Source: a virus. From it: a stretch of 24,560 bases of DNA. The stretch is taken from positions 1 through 24,560 of the IMG/VR virus record IMGVR_UViG_3300034112_002540. One strand, given 5' to 3'. A program made the position numbers and the translations under genes. This document shows positions 1 through 8,344 of the stretch, piece by piece; within the stretch, counting starts at the first letter, position 1; the number at the start of each line of letters is the position of its first letter. The notes beneath the pieces were generated by a model, which saw only the letters and a program-made list of their open reading frames with translations, ran no database searches and was not told the origin of the DNA.

Positions 1-223
1 TTCCATCATTTATATCATAACTAGCAAGCAATAAAACGCCAGATCCTATTTCGTAATTTGAGCCATCTGTAGCAGCATATATAACAGTATCATTATGAGA
101 ATAAACAGAGCCAAAAGAGCTAAAGCCAACTGCTGCTCCAGCTAATCCAAGATTGCCAGTTCCAACAGTATAACTTAATTCTTTAATTCTATCATAAAGA
201 TTTATGAGATTTTGATTTGGCAC
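1..223 (-). CDS. Fibre-like structural protein, 3' end outside window
   Basis: The reading frame starts at a GTG (221-223) and stays open to the left edge, giving 74 codons. A GGAG ribosome binding site lies at 231-234, seven bases upstream, which supports this non-ATG start; it overlaps the end of the preceding gene's territory. The visible protein begins VPNQNLINLYDRIKELSYTV and is rich in Gly, Ser and aromatic residues (GFSSFGSVYS, NYEIGSG). This pattern resembles the N-terminal domain of the 1683-aa fibre encoded at 3293-8344 (DRVKQTS, FQSFSDG, FEVGIGTYT). That domain is common at the start of phage fibre proteins, where it is thought to attach the fibre to the virion. I infer another fibre or tail-surface protein; its receptor-binding part lies outside the window. 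Confidence 0.75.
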   Translation of the reverse strand, partial: MPNQNLINLYDRIKELSYTVGTGNLGLAGAAVGFSSFGSVYSHNDTVIYAATDGSNYEIGSGVLLLASYDINDG

Positions 224-238
224 TTTATTTCTCCGTTA

Positions 239-1171
239 TTATAGAATTTCTATGGTGACTCCACTAGATGGAGTTACTCCACTAGCATTGCCAAATACTA
301 TAAGATCATTTACAGCAGCATTTATGTAATTGTTTGCTGTATCCTGCACATAAAAAGTTAAATAAGTTGGATCTCTCTCAACTATCGCTACTGTATTTTG
401 TGTAAAATCTTCTCCAGTATCATTATCACCACGGGCGTTGCTAGAACCAACAGCTACATAGTTAGCGTCAGAAAATGTGTTTGTATTAAAAAAGATTTTG
501 AATTTTCCAGCGCCACCGGCAGTTCTTTGTAGTTTACTAACATTGTATGAAGATAATACTTGCATAGTACCAGAACCATTAAATCTAATCCAAGCCTGTG
601 CGCAACCTTTTGCTGAAGACATTTTGCTATTATCAATATCAAAATTTGCAGATGTACCACTAGCAACGTGCATTAACTCTCCAGTAGCGCTTACATATTC
701 AAACGAAATACCATGCATGTTGTTTGTCATAGTAATGCCGCTAGAATTAATCCAATTTGTTTTTGGACCCATTCCAAGATTAGCATCCATGTTCCTATTG
801 CCGGTTAACTTAAGATATTGGGGGTGTGGATCTCCAGCGGTTAATCCCTGCAAACCGCTATGCTGTATGCCGGTTGCGCCGGGGTATGGAACTACTTGAA
901 TTCCATTATTTCCAATAGGATTAGAAAATACTATACCGGATTCTACTATTAGTGATCCGCCGGTAGTATTGTCAGAACTAATTTTTAATTTTACATCATT
1001 TGTAAATGGGTGTGATGTATCAAAACGCCCACTAGCAACAATTTGATTGATTGAATCAACAATATCCAACATATTTTCTCTAACATCTGCTGCCGAAATT
1101 AATCCAGCATTGTTATCTGCTAAATCTGCTACTATATTTGCTCTGATGCCAGTAGCGGGTAGAACACTCAT
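239..1171 (-). CDS. Tail fibre / receptor-binding protein (310 aa)
   Basis: The protein is probably a trimeric fibre on the virion surface. Residues 1-50 form an adaptor (VRENMLDIVDSINQIV) also found at the start of the 1127-aa protein at 12812-16195. Residues 110-120 carry GLTAGDPHPQYL, the G-D-x-H-x-QYL motif frequent in phage tail fibre shafts. The part from about residue 188 (AWIRFNGSGTMQVLSSYNVS) matches a C-terminal beta-rich module found in many phage fibre proteins, usually with the pattern KAWxxFNGTGT. The start codon is ATG with an AAAAGGAGAAG ribosome binding site just upstream, and the connector-like gene ends 12 bases before it. The fold and trimer state are inferred from known relatives. 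The exact receptor cannot be told. Confidence 0.8.
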   Translation of the reverse strand: MSVLPATGIRANIVADLADNNAGLISAADVRENMLDIVDSINQIVASGRFDTSHPFTNDVKLKISSDNTTGGSLIVESGIVFSNPIGNNGIQVVPYPGATGIQHSGLQGLTAGDPHPQYLKLTGNRNMDANLGMGPKTNWINSSGITMTNNMHGISFEYVSATGELMHVASGTSANFDIDNSKMSSAKGCAQAWIRFNGSGTMQVLSSYNVSKLQRTAGGAGKFKIFFNTNTFSDANYVAVGSSNARGDNDTGEDFTQNTVAIVERDPTYLTFYVQDTANNYINAAVNDLIVFGNASGVTPSSGVTIEIL

Positions 1172-1183
1172 ATTCTTCTCCTT

Positions 1184-1705
1184 TTAATATCTAAAGTAGC
1201 CACCACGAAGGTCGCTATCACTGTAATTTCTAGTAATAAAGTCACTTGCTGGACTATAGGGTCCGAGTATTGCTGCGCCGAACATGCTGTTACCGGCTTG
1301 ATGGCTAGTTAATGCTTGTTCGTATTTTTCACTTAAGTCTTTGTATAAAGTCAATAAAGTACCTGAGACTCCACGCAAATCAATTGCTGAAGGTCCGTCT
1401 TTTATTGATATAGCATTGCCAGATTCTGTTCTAGCCTCGCTGCCCAAAATTATACAAGCTGATTTAATAGCAACTAAAGTAATGAATGGATTGTCTTTTG
1501 TTTCTAAGTCGGTTGGATCTGGAGATAGTTGGCAGCTTTCAACATTTATAGAATAAGTATTAATAAAATCAGTATCAAGTATAACCAATTGTGCCGCAAC
1601 AAGGATAGTAGTTTCTAAACGCTTTGAAGCATATTTATAGTTAGTATGATCAACGTCATTTAGTAGGTGTCGCACAATCGTTGATAATTGACCTTGCCAT
1701 GACAT
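1184..1705 (-). CDS. Phage structural protein, connector/neck-like (173 aa)
   Basis: The mostly helical protein begins MSWQGQLSTIVRHLLNDVD and contains the stretches RLETTILVAAQLV, SPDPTDLETKDNPFITLVA and GPSAIDLRGVSGTLLTLYKD. This arrangement (short N-terminal helix, a central 'SPDPT...FI.LV..KAA' block, then a DG.SSID-like element) is one I associate with a conserved phage virion protein often placed near head-tail connector genes. I cannot assign it to a named family with certainty. It ends 12 bases upstream of the fibre gene at 239-1171 and follows the BppU-like gene, so it is co-transcribed with surface-structure genes. The ribosome binding site is weak (AGGT region). A connector or neck role is inference from helical character and length. 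Confidence 0.55.
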   Translation of the reverse strand: MSWQGQLSTIVRHLLNDVDHTNYKYASKRLETTILVAAQLVILDTDFINTYSINVESCQLSPDPTDLETKDNPFITLVAIKSACIILGSEARTESGNAISIKDGPSAIDLRGVSGTLLTLYKDLSEKYEQALTSHQAGNSMFGAAILGPYSPASDFITRNYSDSDLRGGYFRY

Positions 1706-1715
1706 AATTTATACC

Positions 1716-2021
1716 TTATAGGTTACAGTTTACTTCGAAAGAATAAATATCTGTGTAGTAGGTGCCACTTGCTAAAGCCACTTGGCCTTGTAATTTGTAT
1801 AGTCCAGCTTGGTCTAAATCTCCAGCCACCGTATCATAATAAATCTTTCCATCTAAACCATTAGTATAAATATTAGCGGTTCTGTTAAATGAGGAATCGT
1901 CTGGCTTTTTGAAAGTAAATAGGAGATAGGGCGCTCCAGAAACATTAACAACCTCGTCGCAATCTTTAATGGTTGCTAAAAATCTAGTGCCAACATCATC
2001 AACGTGGATTTCACATGCCAT
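1716..2021 (-). CDS. BppU N-terminal-like beta-sandwich protein (101 aa)
   Basis: The protein starts MACEIHVDDVGTRFLATIKD and contains APYLLFTFKKPDDSSFNRTA, a charged turn NGLDGKIYYD, and GLYKLQGQVALASGTYYTD before a final SFEVNCNL strand. The pattern 'TF.KPDG...F.R.A...DG...Y......L...G.Y..QG.V....G..Y.....SF.V' is that of the N-terminal immunoglobulin-like domain of the lactococcal phage baseplate protein BppU and its relatives. That domain anchors receptor-binding proteins to the baseplate. Here the domain stands alone with no C-terminal extension. The ATG at 2019-2021 follows an AGGTG that overlaps the stop of the 56-aa gene, so the two are probably translationally coupled. The anchoring role is inference from the family. 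Confidence 0.65.
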   Translation of the reverse strand: MACEIHVDDVGTRFLATIKDCDEVVNVSGAPYLLFTFKKPDDSSFNRTANIYTNGLDGKIYYDTVAGDLDQAGLYKLQGQVALASGTYYTDIYSFEVNCNL

Positions 2022-2028
2022 TTTACAC

Positions 2029-2199
2029 CTATAATATTATTGTATTATTTTGTTCTATATTTAGTGATAATTCCACTAGCTTGGTTATTTGGGCTGAATA
2101 TTCATATGTATTACTAATACTCAGATTTACACTATATATACCACCATTAAAATACTGTGTATTTGAGGTAGAAAATGGCAAAATACTAAATTCAAACAT
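2029..2199 (-). CDS. Small hypothetical protein (56 aa)
   Basis: This short gene fills the space between 2021 and 2233, which would otherwise be empty. Reading from the ATG at 2197-2199 gives MFEFSILPFSTSNTQYFNGG and ends with NIEQNNTIIL before a TAG at 2029-2031. AAAGGGTG lies about four bases upstream of the ATG and is a plausible ribosome binding site. The stop codon overlaps the ribosome binding site of the next gene, as expected in a compact operon. The sequence alternates hydrophobic and polar residues (YSVNLSISNTYEYSAQITKL), suggesting a small beta-rich structural protein. I do not recognise the family. Its size and tight fit between two virion genes argue that it is real, but no function can be given. 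Confidence 0.6.
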   Translation of the reverse strand: MFEFSILPFSTSNTQYFNGGIYSVNLSISNTYEYSAQITKLVELSLNIEQNNTIIL

Positions 2200-2232
2200 A
2201 TTTCACCCTTTACTCTATCTAGTTATACACTA

Positions 2233-2652
2233 TTATATGGTAGAGGCTTCTCTAAAAGCTTGGTCTATTTGTTCCTCGTTAAGTCCTAAAGATTGTGCCA
2301 GCGGTATTAGCCAAGGATGACTTCTTTCAACGTATGGAGCATACTCCCATTCTATTCTTACCGTTTCACGAATTAGGAGATCTTCTATATTGTTAATAGC
2401 TAGCTCAATTTGAGATAATGAAAAATTATGATTAATTAGCCATAATCTAATTTGTCTAGCCGAAATAGTTTGTGGTATTTCTATTTGTGGTATTAACCAA
2501 GAACCGTTATTCCATATTGCATTTTCTTGTGGTTTAATAGGCGCTAGAATCCATTCATTTTTTTTTGGATTATCTGCTTGTTCCCATGCAGATATTAATT
2601 CTGATGGTAAATCTTTTAATTGATAAGTGTTTTTATTATAATACAAAGTCAT
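2233..2652 (-). CDS. Conserved phage tail-associated protein (139 aa)
   Basis: The N-terminal part (MTLYYNKNTYQLKDLPSELI) is followed by Trp-rich stretches, and the second half has the pattern 'SARQIRLWLI...IE.AI........R...IEWEYA...ER.HP....LA.SLGL...QID..FR.A'. That second half matches a small helical domain repeatedly found in proteins next to phage tail fibre genes, usually annotated as hypothetical. The ATG at 2650-2652 overlaps the TGA of the LamG gene (ATGA, 2649-2652), so translation is probably coupled. The gene ends at a TAA at 2233-2235. By position it may help assemble or attach the LamG or fibre proteins just upstream, but this is inference from context only. Confidence 0.65.
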   Translation of the reverse strand: MTLYYNKNTYQLKDLPSELISAWEQADNPKKNEWILAPIKPQENAIWNNGSWLIPQIEIPQTISARQIRLWLINHNFSLSQIELAINNIEDLLIRETVRIEWEYAPYVERSHPWLIPLAQSLGLNEEQIDQAFREASTI

Positions 2653-3293
2653 GAATAAATCCTTGGATGATTTGAGACTGTTGCCGAATTAATATTGGAT
2701 ATAGAGATACCTCTTGCTATATCATTTATAGCACGAATAAGTGGAGCATAAAAAACAAGAGATTGCGGACGCACCTGATAGCAGGACACGCCCCTGCCAA
2801 GGCTGGCAACCTCTTCGGGTGTCAGGGCCACATTCCACACGCCGACCTCCGCCAGATCGCCTGCCCAAAAGTTTTCGTATGTGCTTGCAGTGTTTGACTG
2901 CTGCGCCCCGATGCCCATTTCAGTGAACGTGTTGTACGCGCCGATAGTCGCCGTGCTGGTCACTGCGTTGCCGCCGTTCATGTAGATGGTGCGGCCACTG
3001 AGCGATGTCACAACTCCCGCAGCGTGAACCCACTGATTCACAGACGCGGTCGCCGTGGTGTCGACTGTGGCTGTGGATGACGACACGCCAGCTAGCCGGA
3101 GCGCGCCGGTCGACAGCATGACAATCTGATTTCTGTGTCTCGTCGCCGCTGGCGTCTGCCCTACAGCCATCACCGTGCGCGTGCCTGTCATGGATGTCGG
3201 CCTGCACCACGCCGCGAGCGTCATCGGAAATCCGGTCGCAGGCGCGGAGGAGACGAGCAGATATTGGCTACTTCCGTTGAAGCTTCTTGCCAT
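2649..3293 (-). CDS. LamG / concanavalin-like lectin surface protein (214 aa)
   Basis: The protein begins MARSFNGSSQYLLVSSAP and continues with FPMTLAAWCRPTSMTGTRTV, NQWVHAAGVV, GRTIYMNGG and FWAGDLAEVGVWNVALTPEE. This is the classic order of a laminin-G-like jelly roll (Laminin_G_3 type): FDG..YV, WV.P, W.H.A..Y, YVNG, G.I.EV.IWN.ALT..E. Such domains usually bind glycans. After residue about 175 a short tail (SLVFYAPLIR, SATVSNHPRIYS) follows, seen in other phage LamG proteins. The ATG shares one base with the TAA of the 1683-aa fibre (TAATG). The DNA of the LamG domain is far more GC-rich than its surroundings, pointing to transfer from a high-GC source. It is probably a receptor-binding accessory of the neighbouring fibre. 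Confidence 0.85.
   Translation of the reverse strand: MARSFNGSSQYLLVSSAPATGFPMTLAAWCRPTSMTGTRTVMAVGQTPAATRHRNQIVMLSTGALRLAGVSSSTATVDTTATASVNQWVHAAGVVTSLSGRTIYMNGGNAVTSTATIGAYNTFTEMGIGAQQSNTASTYENFWAGDLAEVGVWNVALTPEEVASLGRGVSCYQVRPQSLVFYAPLIRAINDIARGISISNINSATVSNHPRIYS
2760..3290. other. GC-rich island covering the LamG domain
   Basis: Base composition changes sharply here. For example, 37 of 60 bases at 3001-3060 are G or C, against 15 of 60 at 2101-2160. The island begins at the start codon of the LamG gene and ends near codon 178, so the last 35 or so codons of the gene are AT-rich again. The boundaries coincide with the domain rather than with the gene, suggesting a domain-sized acquisition. 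No insertion sequence ends or transposase are visible. Confidence 0.75.
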
Positions 3294-6200
3294 TATGTCG
3301 CCCTCACTTCTATTGCTGTAAGTTGAGCATCGCCGGTCATAGTATCATTAGTTGCGTCTGCCGCAACTCTATACACACGCAATCTAAATCTATCACCAGC
3401 GGCCAATGAATCTATTGTAGTAATAGTAATTTCAGCAACACTTTCTATACCGCTAGTACCATTTGCTGCACTAGTAACTTGAGCATTAGTATCAAAAGAA
3501 TCAGCATCTAAGTCTGTTCCATATTTTTCAAATTGTACACCCCAACGAACATTTCCGCTTGTTGCTGCATCAGCCATCCACCATATTCTTACCACTAAGC
3601 CATTTGTTAAAGTAGCTGCCTCATCAACTATTCCAACAAAATAAGAACTTTCTTCTGTGGCGGCATCAAAATCTAGAACAAGTATACTATTTCTAGTGTC
3701 CAGAGTTGCAAAATTAGATGATGGCGGATGATTATCTCTCGGTGTAAATTTTTGAATAGTTTTACTATTATTGATAGTATATGTGCCACTAGTCGATGTT
3801 ACTCCAATATTAGTTCCAGCAACTATATTATTTACTGGAATCAAGCCGCTGACAGAGCTACTAAAATCTGTAATATTCGAACTAGTATGAGTATGTGATA
3901 TTGTTGCGTATGTTCCACTAGATAGAGTAGCTATACTACCAAGACCCAATGATGTTCTTTGTGCTGAAGCGTCTGCGCCAGTGAGCAATGCTCGTCCAGC
4001 GGTAGTGCTATCGCTAATTTGGCTAGCAGTATGGGTATGTCCGCTGATACTTACGCCAGTTCCATTAACTTGTAAAGATTGAGTAAAATTACCACTATTG
4101 GAAGATATCAATCCATTACTGGTTAAACCATTACTAAAGGTGTGAACTGCGCTTATAGTTCTTGCATTATCTATGTGAATATATTGACTGTGATCATCAT
4201 CACCTAACCCGAACAAATTTCCGTGATCATTCTGAGTAACTCCTGCGATAGTACTAATTACAGATACTCGTATATCAAGAATACTAAGTAAAGTACATTT
4301 AGGAACATTTGTATAATCGCTATCGCCAGCAAATATTAGTCGATAAAGAGGTTTAACTTCGCTTAATGGAAGATTGGTAAGATTAACATCACCCCAAGAG
4401 TTATGACTCTCAGCCGATCCTTGATTACTATCTACCCTCTGACCCATAATACTAATTATAGGATCATCAATCTGATTAGTTGCAAGAATCCATACTGCAA
4501 AGTATCTTGTTGCTCCACCGGGACTAACATCGGGAATTGTCCAAGTTCCATCAGTTAATAAGTTATATTGTGGTCCATTAGCACCATATTTAACAGGATA
4601 ATCTGTGGCGGTATTCTTAACCCACTGACCAGTGCTTCCTTCGTGATAATAAACGGGAATTTGAGCAATCGGACTTAATTCTTGACAGAATGGATCAGTA
4701 CTAGAACTGTCAGTAACATTTATCTGAATATCTTCTTGATAAAGAGTACCATTACCGATTGATATAGTTGCATGAGTATTGCTAGACCCATTTCCACCTA
4801 AAACATAATTACCAATACTCAAGCCATCAACATATTGCATACCAAAAGTATTATGAATCCACTTGTGAGTGCTGGTATCCATCACGATGCCGTGACGCTC
4901 TTCAGCAAAAAAAGTCATTTGTCCACTAGGACCGACTCCACTATTCCATGCTACATAAGCTATTGGAATATCACTACTAAAATCAAAACTTGTGGTTTTA
5001 TTTGATATTTGATTATTTATGGTATCAAAATGAATATAATTAATTTGGGTAAGATTTGGTATAGTTAAACTATCACCACTAGTTTTAACAACTTTGATGC
5101 CTTGATTATAATAACTATATGAACTTCCTGTGGGTTGTATTGTAAATATATTTCCACTAACACTAATTCTACTATCAGTTCTATTAACAAATCCTTGAGG
5201 CTGTTTACTATCAACATGAACAAGATTTGTTGAAGCGATAGAATAAATTCCACTAGTATTAGTAATAGAAATATCATAACCAGAAGTTATATCTTTTACT
5301 GGTATTAGACCACTAACAGCGCTATTAAAATCTGTAATACTTGAACTAGTATGAGTATGAGATGCATTAGCATAATTGCCAGAAGGTTGCTTCCCATCTA
5401 GGACTGTTTGCAATCCGCTTACATCTGCTATGTTGTGGTTGTGACTTGAATTAGCATAATTTCCAGAGGGTTGCTTGCTATCAAGGGCTGTTTGTAGTCC
5501 ACTCACGTTGGATATAGAATGGTCGTGGTTGGCGGAATTTAAAGTTGTATTATCTGGAAATTTAATGTTGCCACTAGTTGCTGGTAATGTTAATGTACCA
5601 TTTCTATTAAATATCCATTCCATCGCATTATTATCGGGCCAACCTACACCAATATAAATTTCATTATTATCGCTTATCTGTATGTATTGTTCACCATCTG
5701 TGCTGGCAAGACCACCAAATGATCCAGATGGCGACACAAACCAGCTTGACCCATCTTGAGTCTGCCCCGGATAACCCTTAGATATTATACTATTTGTAGG
5801 AGTTATTAAATTACCATTTGTATCAAAAATCCAGTGATTATTATTTGAGTCTGTACCAATAATAACATCGCCACCATTTTTTTCAATTTTAACATATTGA
5901 TCATCATCGCCTAAATAAATATCAACAGTTGAAGGATCTCCTGCCACAAGGTGAATATGACTATGTTCTGAATTAGATATTCCACTGTTAGTAACAGTAA
6001 CAAATTGATTAGTTGGCATACCATTTTCTTCAAAATTATAATATAAGGCTGGATCATTTTCAATTTCTGGATCAGTCGATTCTGTTCCATCGACACTTGT
6101 TAATGTGAGAGTAAATTCAGTAATATTACTATTAGCTGGTATGGTCCAAGTAATAGTTTCTGTATCTGGAGCAGAAGTACTAACGAAAGTTAATTTGCCA

Positions 6201-8344
6201 GTTAATGCTCGACCTAGTGATTGTTGGGTTACTCCAGAACCAGAGATTGTATAGTTTACTGTTCCAAAATAATCCCAGCTTTGTAGCGTAACTGAAATTG
6301 TAATAGGGCTACCATATACTATATAGCCACTAGAATTTAAGATCCAGCTTGCTAGTGTTGGTCTAATAACTAAACTTTGTCCAGAAACTGCCGTTGGAGG
6401 CGTTAGAGCTACTGTGTTATTTGTTTCATTGAGAGTGCCACCACGGGGTAATATTAAATTATTATCTGCTGTGTCAAAAGTCCATCCATCAAAAGCTGAA
6501 ATAGAATTGCCATCTAAGGTATTGATGGCTTTGTTTCCGATAAGAATGCCACTACTATTAACTTCAATCTGTTTTCTGCCGGTTAGCGATGAGCTACCAC
6601 CATCTAAGCTATTAATGGTTTGATTTGCCATCACAACCTTACCATCACTTATTTCAACTAGTGATCCTGCTGACAGCTCTGAACCGCCACCTAAACTATT
6701 GGTGGTTTCATTTGAAATAACAGTCTTTGCAACATCTACTTCAATTTTAGATCCGCTTGATAGTAATAATTCCCCATCGTTAATTATGTTTAGATTGCTA
6801 ATAATACTATCATTAATAGTTAAATTATCTGGGAATTGTAAGAATGTAAAAAATCCACTGGGAGATGAAATAGGTCCAGTAAATGTTGCTCCACTTAATG
6901 GCGCATATATACCACTCACTAGCCCACTCACGCTGATATCAAAATCTGTTATTGCAGAACTAGTATGGCTATGATTTGAGTTAGCGTAATTTCCAGACGG
7001 CTGTTTACCATCTAAAGCTGTTTGCAATCCACTAACATTTGATATTGAGTGGGTATGACTTAAAGCGGCATAATTGCCAGATGGTTGTTTTCCATCTAGC
7101 GTAGTTTGCAAATTAGAGATTTCACTAATATTATGACCATGACCACTAACGCTCACATTAGTTCCATTTACTTGTAAACTTGAAAAATTGCCACTTGCTT
7201 GAGTAGTAATTCCAATATTTGTTGCATTAATATTGCCACTTGGTATAGTTACATATCCAGTAAAAGTTGCTCCAGATAAGGCGGCTTTACCAGCTATATT
7301 ATTTGTAATAGTAGTGGCAAAATTAGGATCATTACCTAAAGCTATTGCTAATTCATTTAGTGTGTCTAATGTAGATGGTGCCGAGGCTACCAAATTACTA
7401 ATTTCTGTTCTTACAAATGAAGTAGAAGCTATCTGATTAGTATTAGTTCCGCTAGAAGCGGTTGGAGTAAGAGGAACTCCGGTTAATGTTGGACTACTTA
7501 GTGGAGCATAAATACCGCTTACTAATCCACTAACACTACTGTTGAAATCTGTTATTGCTGAACTTGTGTGACTATGGCTTGAGTTAGCATAATTACCAGA
7601 TGGTTGTTTACCATCTAATGCTGTTTGCAAGCCACTTACTTCTGTTATTCCATGACCATGGCTATAACTAGCATAGTTACCAGAAAGCTGTATCCCATCA
7701 AGAGCTATTTGCAGTCCAGAAACCTCGCTAATAATATGATTATGAGATAAAGGATTTCTGGCATCAGAAAGCCTATTATCATTAGTAAAAACTACATTAG
7801 TAGATAATCTATTATCGCTTAATATTCCGGTTGTTAATAAACTTGCGTCAGTAGTTGGTGGAGCAACAGAACTGACCGCTGTTGCAAAATCTAATATGTC
7901 TGTAGAATAATGACTATGCACACTGGCCGCATAAGAACCGCTTGGCTGTTTATTGTCCAATTGAGACTGTAGATTTACTATACCGGAGATAGGATGGGTG
8001 TGTGGATTTGGGTTTCTATTATCTGATAATCTATAGTCATCATTAAATAAGGCTTTGCTAGCTGGATATGTACAGAATATTAATGATACCCCTAGTAGAT
8101 CTATGTGAGCATTATTATTACTACTAACTAGTATGGTATCTCTAGATAATGAATTAGTAGACTCTGTATATGTACCAATACCAACTTCAAAATTACTATT
8201 ATTCTCTATTACATAATATGTAGAATTGCCATCGCCAATCCCATCAGAAAATGACTGAAAAGCACCAAATGTGCTATTAAATATAATATTACCACTACCC
8301 TGCGTAATGCTGGTCTGTTTTACTCTATCTGCTACTACTAGCAT
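3293..8344 (-). CDS. Giant tail fibre protein with HxH repeats (1683 aa)
   Basis: This is the largest protein in the window and almost certainly a trimeric fibre shaft. Residues 1-110 form an attachment domain (DRVKQTSITQGSGN, NFEVGIGTYT, FCTYPASKAL) common at the start of phage fibres. Seven copies of a 'LQxxLDxKQPSGxYA' repeat and a partial eighth follow, often with SHSHTSSAITDF and SGLVSGIYAPL. Fourteen HxH motifs are spread along the chain; in the T4 gp37 needle such motifs coordinate iron inside the trimer. The middle has 'W.F..NG.L.LP' beta repeats (WIFDTNGNLITP, WIFNRNGTLTLP) and later a GDDDHSQY element. The last 155 residues (PSSNFATLDTRNSILVLDFD ... DSLAAGDRFRLRVYR) are a beta-sandwich module I know from other phage fibre tips. 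AAGGAAG precedes the ATG, which lies 20 bases inside the previous gene. Confidence 0.88.
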   Translation of the reverse strand: MLVVADRVKQTSITQGSGNIIFNSTFGAFQSFSDGIGDGNSTYYVIENNSNFEVGIGTYTESTNSLSRDTILVSSNNNAHIDLLGVSLIFCTYPASKALFNDDYRLSDNRNPNPHTHPISGIVNLQSQLDNKQPSGSYAASVHSHYSTDILDFATAVSSVAPPTTDASLLTTGILSDNRLSTNVVFTNDNRLSDARNPLSHNHIISEVSGLQIALDGIQLSGNYASYSHGHGITEVSGLQTALDGKQPSGNYANSSHSHTSSAITDFNSSVSGLVSGIYAPLSSPTLTGVPLTPTASSGTNTNQIASTSFVRTEISNLVASAPSTLDTLNELAIALGNDPNFATTITNNIAGKAALSGATFTGYVTIPSGNINATNIGITTQASGNFSSLQVNGTNVSVSGHGHNISEISNLQTTLDGKQPSGNYAALSHTHSISNVSGLQTALDGKQPSGNYANSNHSHTSSAITDFDISVSGLVSGIYAPLSGATFTGPISSPSGFFTFLQFPDNLTINDSIISNLNIINDGELLLSSGSKIEVDVAKTVISNETTNSLGGGSELSAGSLVEISDGKVVMANQTINSLDGGSSSLTGRKQIEVNSSGILIGNKAINTLDGNSISAFDGWTFDTADNNLILPRGGTLNETNNTVALTPPTAVSGQSLVIRPTLASWILNSSGYIVYGSPITISVTLQSWDYFGTVNYTISGSGVTQQSLGRALTGKLTFVSTSAPDTETITWTIPANSNITEFTLTLTSVDGTESTDPEIENDPALYYNFEENGMPTNQFVTVTNSGISNSEHSHIHLVAGDPSTVDIYLGDDDQYVKIEKNGGDVIIGTDSNNNHWIFDTNGNLITPTNSIISKGYPGQTQDGSSWFVSPSGSFGGLASTDGEQYIQISDNNEIYIGVGWPDNNAMEWIFNRNGTLTLPATSGNIKFPDNTTLNSANHDHSISNVSGLQTALDSKQPSGNYANSSHNHNIADVSGLQTVLDGKQPSGNYANASHTHTSSSITDFNSAVSGLIPVKDITSGYDISITNTSGIYSIASTNLVHVDSKQPQGFVNRTDSRISVSGNIFTIQPTGSSYSYYNQGIKVVKTSGDSLTIPNLTQINYIHFDTINNQISNKTTSFDFSSDIPIAYVAWNSGVGPSGQMTFFAEERHGIVMDTSTHKWIHNTFGMQYVDGLSIGNYVLGGNGSSNTHATISIGNGTLYQEDIQINVTDSSSTDPFCQELSPIAQIPVYYHEGSTGQWVKNTATDYPVKYGANGPQYNLLTDGTWTIPDVSPGGATRYFAVWILATNQIDDPIISIMGQRVDSNQGSAESHNSWGDVNLTNLPLSEVKPLYRLIFAGDSDYTNVPKCTLLSILDIRVSVISTIAGVTQNDHGNLFGLGDDDHSQYIHIDNARTISAVHTFSNGLTSNGLISSNSGNFTQSLQVNGTGVSISGHTHTASQISDSTTAGRALLTGADASAQRTSLGLGSIATLSSGTYATISHTHTSSNITDFSSSVSGLIPVNNIVAGTNIGVTSTSGTYTINNSKTIQKFTPRDNHPPSSNFATLDTRNSILVLDFDAATEESSYFVGIVDEAATLTNGLVVRIWWMADAATSGNVRWGVQFEKYGTDLDADSFDTNAQVTSAANGTSGIESVAEITITTIDSLAAGDRFRLRVYRVAADATNDTMTGDAQLTAIEVRAT

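Noticed and set aside
2649-3293. The GC-rich island as an insertion sequence or transposon.
   Set aside because: No terminal inverted repeats, target-site duplication or transposase. The open frame is a LamG protein fitting the operon by overlaps at both ends.
1-8344. A diversity-generating retroelement that would vary the fibre tips.
   Set aside because: No reverse transcriptase, template repeat or near-identical A-variable copy is visible in the window. It could lie outside, but nothing here supports it.
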